Source: Bacillota bacterium (GTDB taxonomy: Bacteria > Bacillota > Clostridia > Lachnospirales > Bianqueaceae). From it: a stretch of DNA of 15,922 nt. Under the pieces are notes generated by a model. It worked only from the letters and a program-made list of their open reading frames with translations, was not told the DNA's origin and did no database searches. The stretch covers positions 1 through 15,922 of the forward strand of contig JAFUJY010000173.1 in assembly GCA_017467985.1 (NCBI GenBank). The letters are read 5' to 3'. Numbering within the stretch: position 1 is the stretch's first letter; each line of letters starts with the position of its first letter. The translations under genes were made by a program, and so were the position numbers. Positions 14,101 to 15,922 of this stretch are shown here, piece after piece.

Positions 14101-15922
14101 GGACTTGAAACCGGGTTTATAGAACTCACCGCCATCCAGCTCCGCAGACAAAATCTTAGAATCGATACCCAAAGGTGTTACACTTTCCACATAAAGTGTA
14201 TAAATCTTCTCCGGCTCAGCAAAGGGATCCTCCACGCCGGCAGCTACCTGCTCCGCATGGTACTTTTCAGAATTAACATGGAAAGTAATCACAGCCCCTT
14301 CTTCCGGAATGGTGATGATCTTACTCTTCCAGTTGGTTACAGCTTCTTCAAACTCTTCACCATTTACGTAGATCATAACCCGCTGACCCACATAAGCAAA
14401 TGTGGGATAAACAGAAATGGTGCTGGTGCGATCCCCGAAAATAAAGGTCTTAAAGGTACTTTGAGAAGAACTCCAACCGGTGCTCAGTCTTCCACCCCAA
14501 CCGGTAATAAACTCACCCGTCTCGGCGTTAATCTGGAAAATAGTACCCTCGGGATTCTCCAAATACTTGGGATACGCCAGCGCAGTCTCACCATTGGGAT
14601 AAATAGTCATTCGATTAATGGTGTTACTGGGATTGTAAGGCCGGAAAATATTAAATATATAGGTCGTTACATTTTCCTCGTCATCCTTGGGGGAAACCTC
14701 AATCTTCACCACATTTTCACCAGGGTTCAACCCATTGGCGATGCTGACAGCAGTACCGTCGGCCAACGCCATGGTCTGATAATCCCCACCACTGACCTGA
14801 TAATACAGCGTGGCATTCAATTTTTCATCATCAAAATAAGGTGTAAACTGCAGCGTACTGTATGTATAGCGATTCTCCTGCAGATCCCAATCATATTCCA
14901 ACTGAGCGGAATTAAAGCCTGCCTTGGCACTGATATGACCAAAATAACTGTACTGTGTCAGTCCCAGATCATCCAGATATACCTTCTCGGCTTCCTTTAC
15001 CTGCAGATACATGGAGGCCTGCAGGGGTTCATCCACTGTAGCCAGAGAAGAAACAGCAGTAATATAGGTCTGTCCCAGTTTCTTAATGGTTACCAAACCA
15101 TTGGCATCCACTGTGGCCACAGACTCATCTGAACTAGTCCAGGTAAAGGTCTCCCCTTCCACTGCTCCCAGAACTTCTAACTGTACCGTCTTGCCTTCAG
15201 CAAAGGTCACATCGTCAGAGTCGGGCTGATCCTGGATCTGCAGACTACGACCTGTAACCGTAATATTAAATTCACAGGTAATACTGGGATCATGCTTAAA
15301 TACGGCAGTAACCTTAGTTGTTCCCAGAGTCATGGGGGTCACCTTAATACCAGAGGAACCATTCACTGCAATAGCTGCAATCGAAGGATCTTCCAGCACA
15401 TAATCAAACTCATTGGTATACCAGCCGCCGGTAATAACATTATTTACGCTGGTGGCCACCACATTGTCCGCATGCTCCGGAAGTGCAAGTGTAATGTCTG
15501 CAACGGAGGGCATGCTCGGCATAATGTAGACATACTTTGTACCAAGATATAATGTAGATCCCCAGGTATCCTTGCCATAAGTCGCACCAAGCATCACCTG
15601 TGTTCTATTGGTCACAGGATTGACCGTCGCCACACCTTCCGGTGTGATCGTCAGCACTGCATTATTGGAGGTAAAGGTGGGAACAATGTCTGCATCCACA
15701 TCCAAAGTATATCCCAGATCAAATGTATTGCCTTCCACACTATCATATACATAATACCAATACATCGTGCTTCCGGTCTGCTCAATCAAAGGCACACCTT
15801 CCGGGGCAGTAAATGTGGCAGTGGTACCGATACAAGTAGCGGTAAATACCTCAGAATCTGCCTTACCATCATTGGCAACAATCTTGTACACATTGATAGC
15901 GGGCTTTGTGGCAAACTGAATA
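11155..15922 (-). CDS. Giant secreted surface protein with Ig-like, cadherin-like and alpha/alpha-toroid domains (5' partial)
   Basis: The reading frame is open to the right edge, so the N terminus and signal peptide are missing; about 1,588 residues are visible. Residue numbers here count from the codon at 15891. Beta-sandwich modules come first: a BIG2-like domain (about 216-298, TWTSSDESVATVDANG), then cadherin-like beta-sandwich modules (about 300-417 and 570-692). A surface-protein domain follows (about 693-965: GGYIVYQYD, EPGYVQVSKDGETWY, SGGDQFDIDWAVD). Next come another beta-sandwich module (about 965-1063) and two helical spacer repeats (about 1064-1187). The alpha/alpha-toroid domain (about 1190-1475) resembles prenyltransferase/squalene-cyclase repeats and has DGGW, DGGY and DGGGF. 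A Ser-Lys-Glu repeat, the sorting motif KPATGD, a hydrophobic helix and the KRKQNM tail end the protein. It is probably wall-anchored and may bind an extracellular ligand, but no catalytic site is evident. Confidence 0.9.
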   Translation of the reverse strand, partial: IQFATKPAINVYKIVANDGKADSEVFTATCIGTTATFTAPEGVPLIEQTGSTMYWYYVYDSVEGNTFDLGYTLDVDADIVPTFTSNNAVLTITPEGVATVNPVTNRTQVMLGATYGKDTWGSTLYLGTKYVYIMPSMPSVADITLALPEHADNVVATSVNNVITGGWYTNEFDYVLEDPSIAAIAVNGSSGIKVTPMTLGTTKVTAVFKHDPSITCEFNITVTGRSLQIQDQPDSDDVTFAEGKTVQLEVLGAVEGETFTWTSSDESVATVDANGLVTIKKLGQTYITAVSSLATVDEPLQASMYLQVKEAEKVYLDDLGLTQYSYFGHISAKAGFNSAQLEYDWDLQENRYTYSTLQFTPYFDDEKLNATLYYQVSGGDYQTMALADGTAVSIANGLNPGENVVKIEVSPKDDEENVTTYIFNIFRPYNPSNTINRMTIYPNGETALAYPKYLENPEGTIFQINAETGEFITGWGGRLSTGWSSSQSTFKTFIFGDRTSTISVYPTFAYVGQRVMIYVNGEEFEEAVTNWKSKIITIPEEGAVITFHVNSEKYHAEQVAAGVEDPFAEPEKIYTLYVESVTPLGIDSKILSAELDGGEFYKPGFKSNSYSISGLIPSDQSSAELTFTVPVGIDVYKGSATAANKLTAVSQDEEGNNVYTTTLTITGTAVNAFSTTNIILQVTDEATGDVGATQYAFTLNRRGAKDVYPDRVVEYLCIGSQYTNLSSYGTMPERTLKGGGGTLSLGNFGGYIVYQYDTPIENSPNNPYGVDFVIYGNSFGNGAHEPGYVQVSKDGETWYTLAGSEHYEDHNDWGYTMTYTNNDGKSAWTNSDGESGEIYSYPMASAYPYFTWTETLEQTMTVTGSRLNSSAKDAYGSAAAVLPVFGYVDVNTNGTINGTAMNPYNHPGALASGGDQFDIDWAVDENGMPVTLDSISYIRVATASSIYAGAIGEKSTEVSAVNRVTNVAQSAVGETTAPTVITLNGTEITIPENGSTLAVEIDPIAAAEDGGDTPTAVLTVSVTAAEDANIYINGTGAAERSYVTLPEKGIIRIIVQEGEKEPYICYLMVAEADPAVEAVEDLIDAIGTVTLESEDEIAAARGAYEELSDEQKAKVENDDILTAAEDALAVLKADAADKAAAKAVDDLIDAIGTVTLASEDKVTAARKAYEELSDAQKSLVTKLADLVAAEARLAELKQNAIKIENIYKTTGDYLETLAETHGITVNSVGGEWVVIGLARSGKDVPESYYEEVLEFVEEEINASEQLHRSKSTENSRVILALTAIGKDVTNVDGHNLLEGLASMNYVKKQGHNGPIWALIAFDSADYEIPEGNVTREELITYILGCQLTDGGWALSGNVSDPDMTAMAIQALAPYYKTNAAVKTAVDKALTWLSQVQMTDGGYMSADGYATCESSAQVIVALTALGMNPHTDERFVKNGRSVVDAMCDFYVDGGGFKHVANGEVDGMATEQGYYALTAYYRFLDEETPLYDMSDVEIDKSEGDEESSKEEESSKEEESSKEEESSKEEESSKEEESSKSEESSKSEESSKDPNKPATGDNTNVAVPMMVLFIAMVGMVTALMLKRKQNM
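11274..11412 (-). repeat. 18-bp tandem repeat coding SSKEEE/SSKSEE wall-spanning linker
   Basis: Seven near-identical hexapeptide units (five SSKEEE and two SSKSEE) and a partial SSKD unit lie just before the sorting motif. They are encoded by an 18-bp unit with variation mainly at third positions. Such low-complexity charged stretches usually span the cell wall. The copy number may vary by slippage. Confidence 0.85.
12331..12702 (-). repeat. Two 195-bp in-frame repeats coding helical spacer domains
   Basis: Two copies of a roughly 60-residue helical repeat (DLIDAIGTVTLxSED, then ARxAYEELSDxQK) are 65 codons apart. A 34-base segment (12453-12486 and 12648-12681) is identical between them, although the rest has diverged. 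This type of repeat is common as a stalk element in Firmicutes surface proteins; it separates the beta-sandwich part from the toroid domain here. Confidence 0.8.

Noticed and set aside
14257..15132. 291-codon open frame on the plus strand
   Set aside because: It is an antisense shadow of the large surface-protein gene, with no ribosome binding site or family signature.

Overview
The window looks like a chromosomal segment from a low-to-moderate GC Gram-positive anaerobe of the class Clostridia, most likely a gut Lachnospiraceae-type bacterium. The reasons are strong AGGAGG ribosome binding sites, the mix of a GPH-family sugar symporter with GH3 and GH78 glycosidases, an AraC-type regulator, a very large surface protein with a wall-sorting-type C terminus, and a DUF1538/PII gene pair. 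This placement rests on gene content and style only; no rRNA, tRNA or other taxonomic marker is present. Genes cover almost the whole window, and no stretch over 300 bases lacks a gene.

Region 1 (1-5504) is a glycoside-use locus. On the minus strand, a GH3 beta-glucosidase-type enzyme, a GPH-type sugar:cation symporter and the start of a GH78 alpha-L-rhamnosidase form a tightly packed operon with a 14-base overlap and then an ATGA stop/start overlap. An AraC-family regulator is divergent. The shared 121-base intergenic region holds a promoter for each side and an 8-bp direct repeat with 20-bp spacing. That repeat lies where an AraC activator of the operon would bind, and it covers the regulator's own promoter. 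The simplest reading is that a rhamnose- and glucose-containing glycoside is imported and hydrolysed in the cytoplasm under control of the regulator.

Region 2 (5482-7821) is a two-gene operon on the plus strand. Its promoter is buried in the 3' end of the regulator gene. It encodes a duplicated DUF1538 polytopic membrane protein and a soluble protein made of two PII-like halves. Both genes are internally duplicated, which suggests a transporter or channel with a dedicated PII-type regulator of unknown ligand. A bidirectional terminator separates it from the convergent genes.

Region 3 (7832-11102) is a minus-strand pair. The first gene encodes a zinc ribbon-TIR-repeat-transmembrane protein with its own promoter and a 5' leader hairpin. 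Seven bases downstream is a DUF1638 protein. The TIR domain keeps a glutamate in the position expected for NAD-cleaving TIR enzymes.

Region 4 (11114-15922) is the C-terminal 1,588 or so residues of a giant secreted surface protein. It has bacterial Ig-like and cadherin-like beta-sandwich modules, a surface-protein domain, two helical spacer repeats, an alpha/alpha-toroid (prenyltransferase/squalene-cyclase-like) domain, a Ser-Lys-Glu wall-spanning repeat and a KPATGD-type sorting signal. Its N terminus lies beyond the right edge.

The least explained systems here are the DUF1538/tandem-PII pair, the membrane-anchored TIR protein paired with DUF1638, and the toroid-bearing surface protein. All function statements for these are inference.
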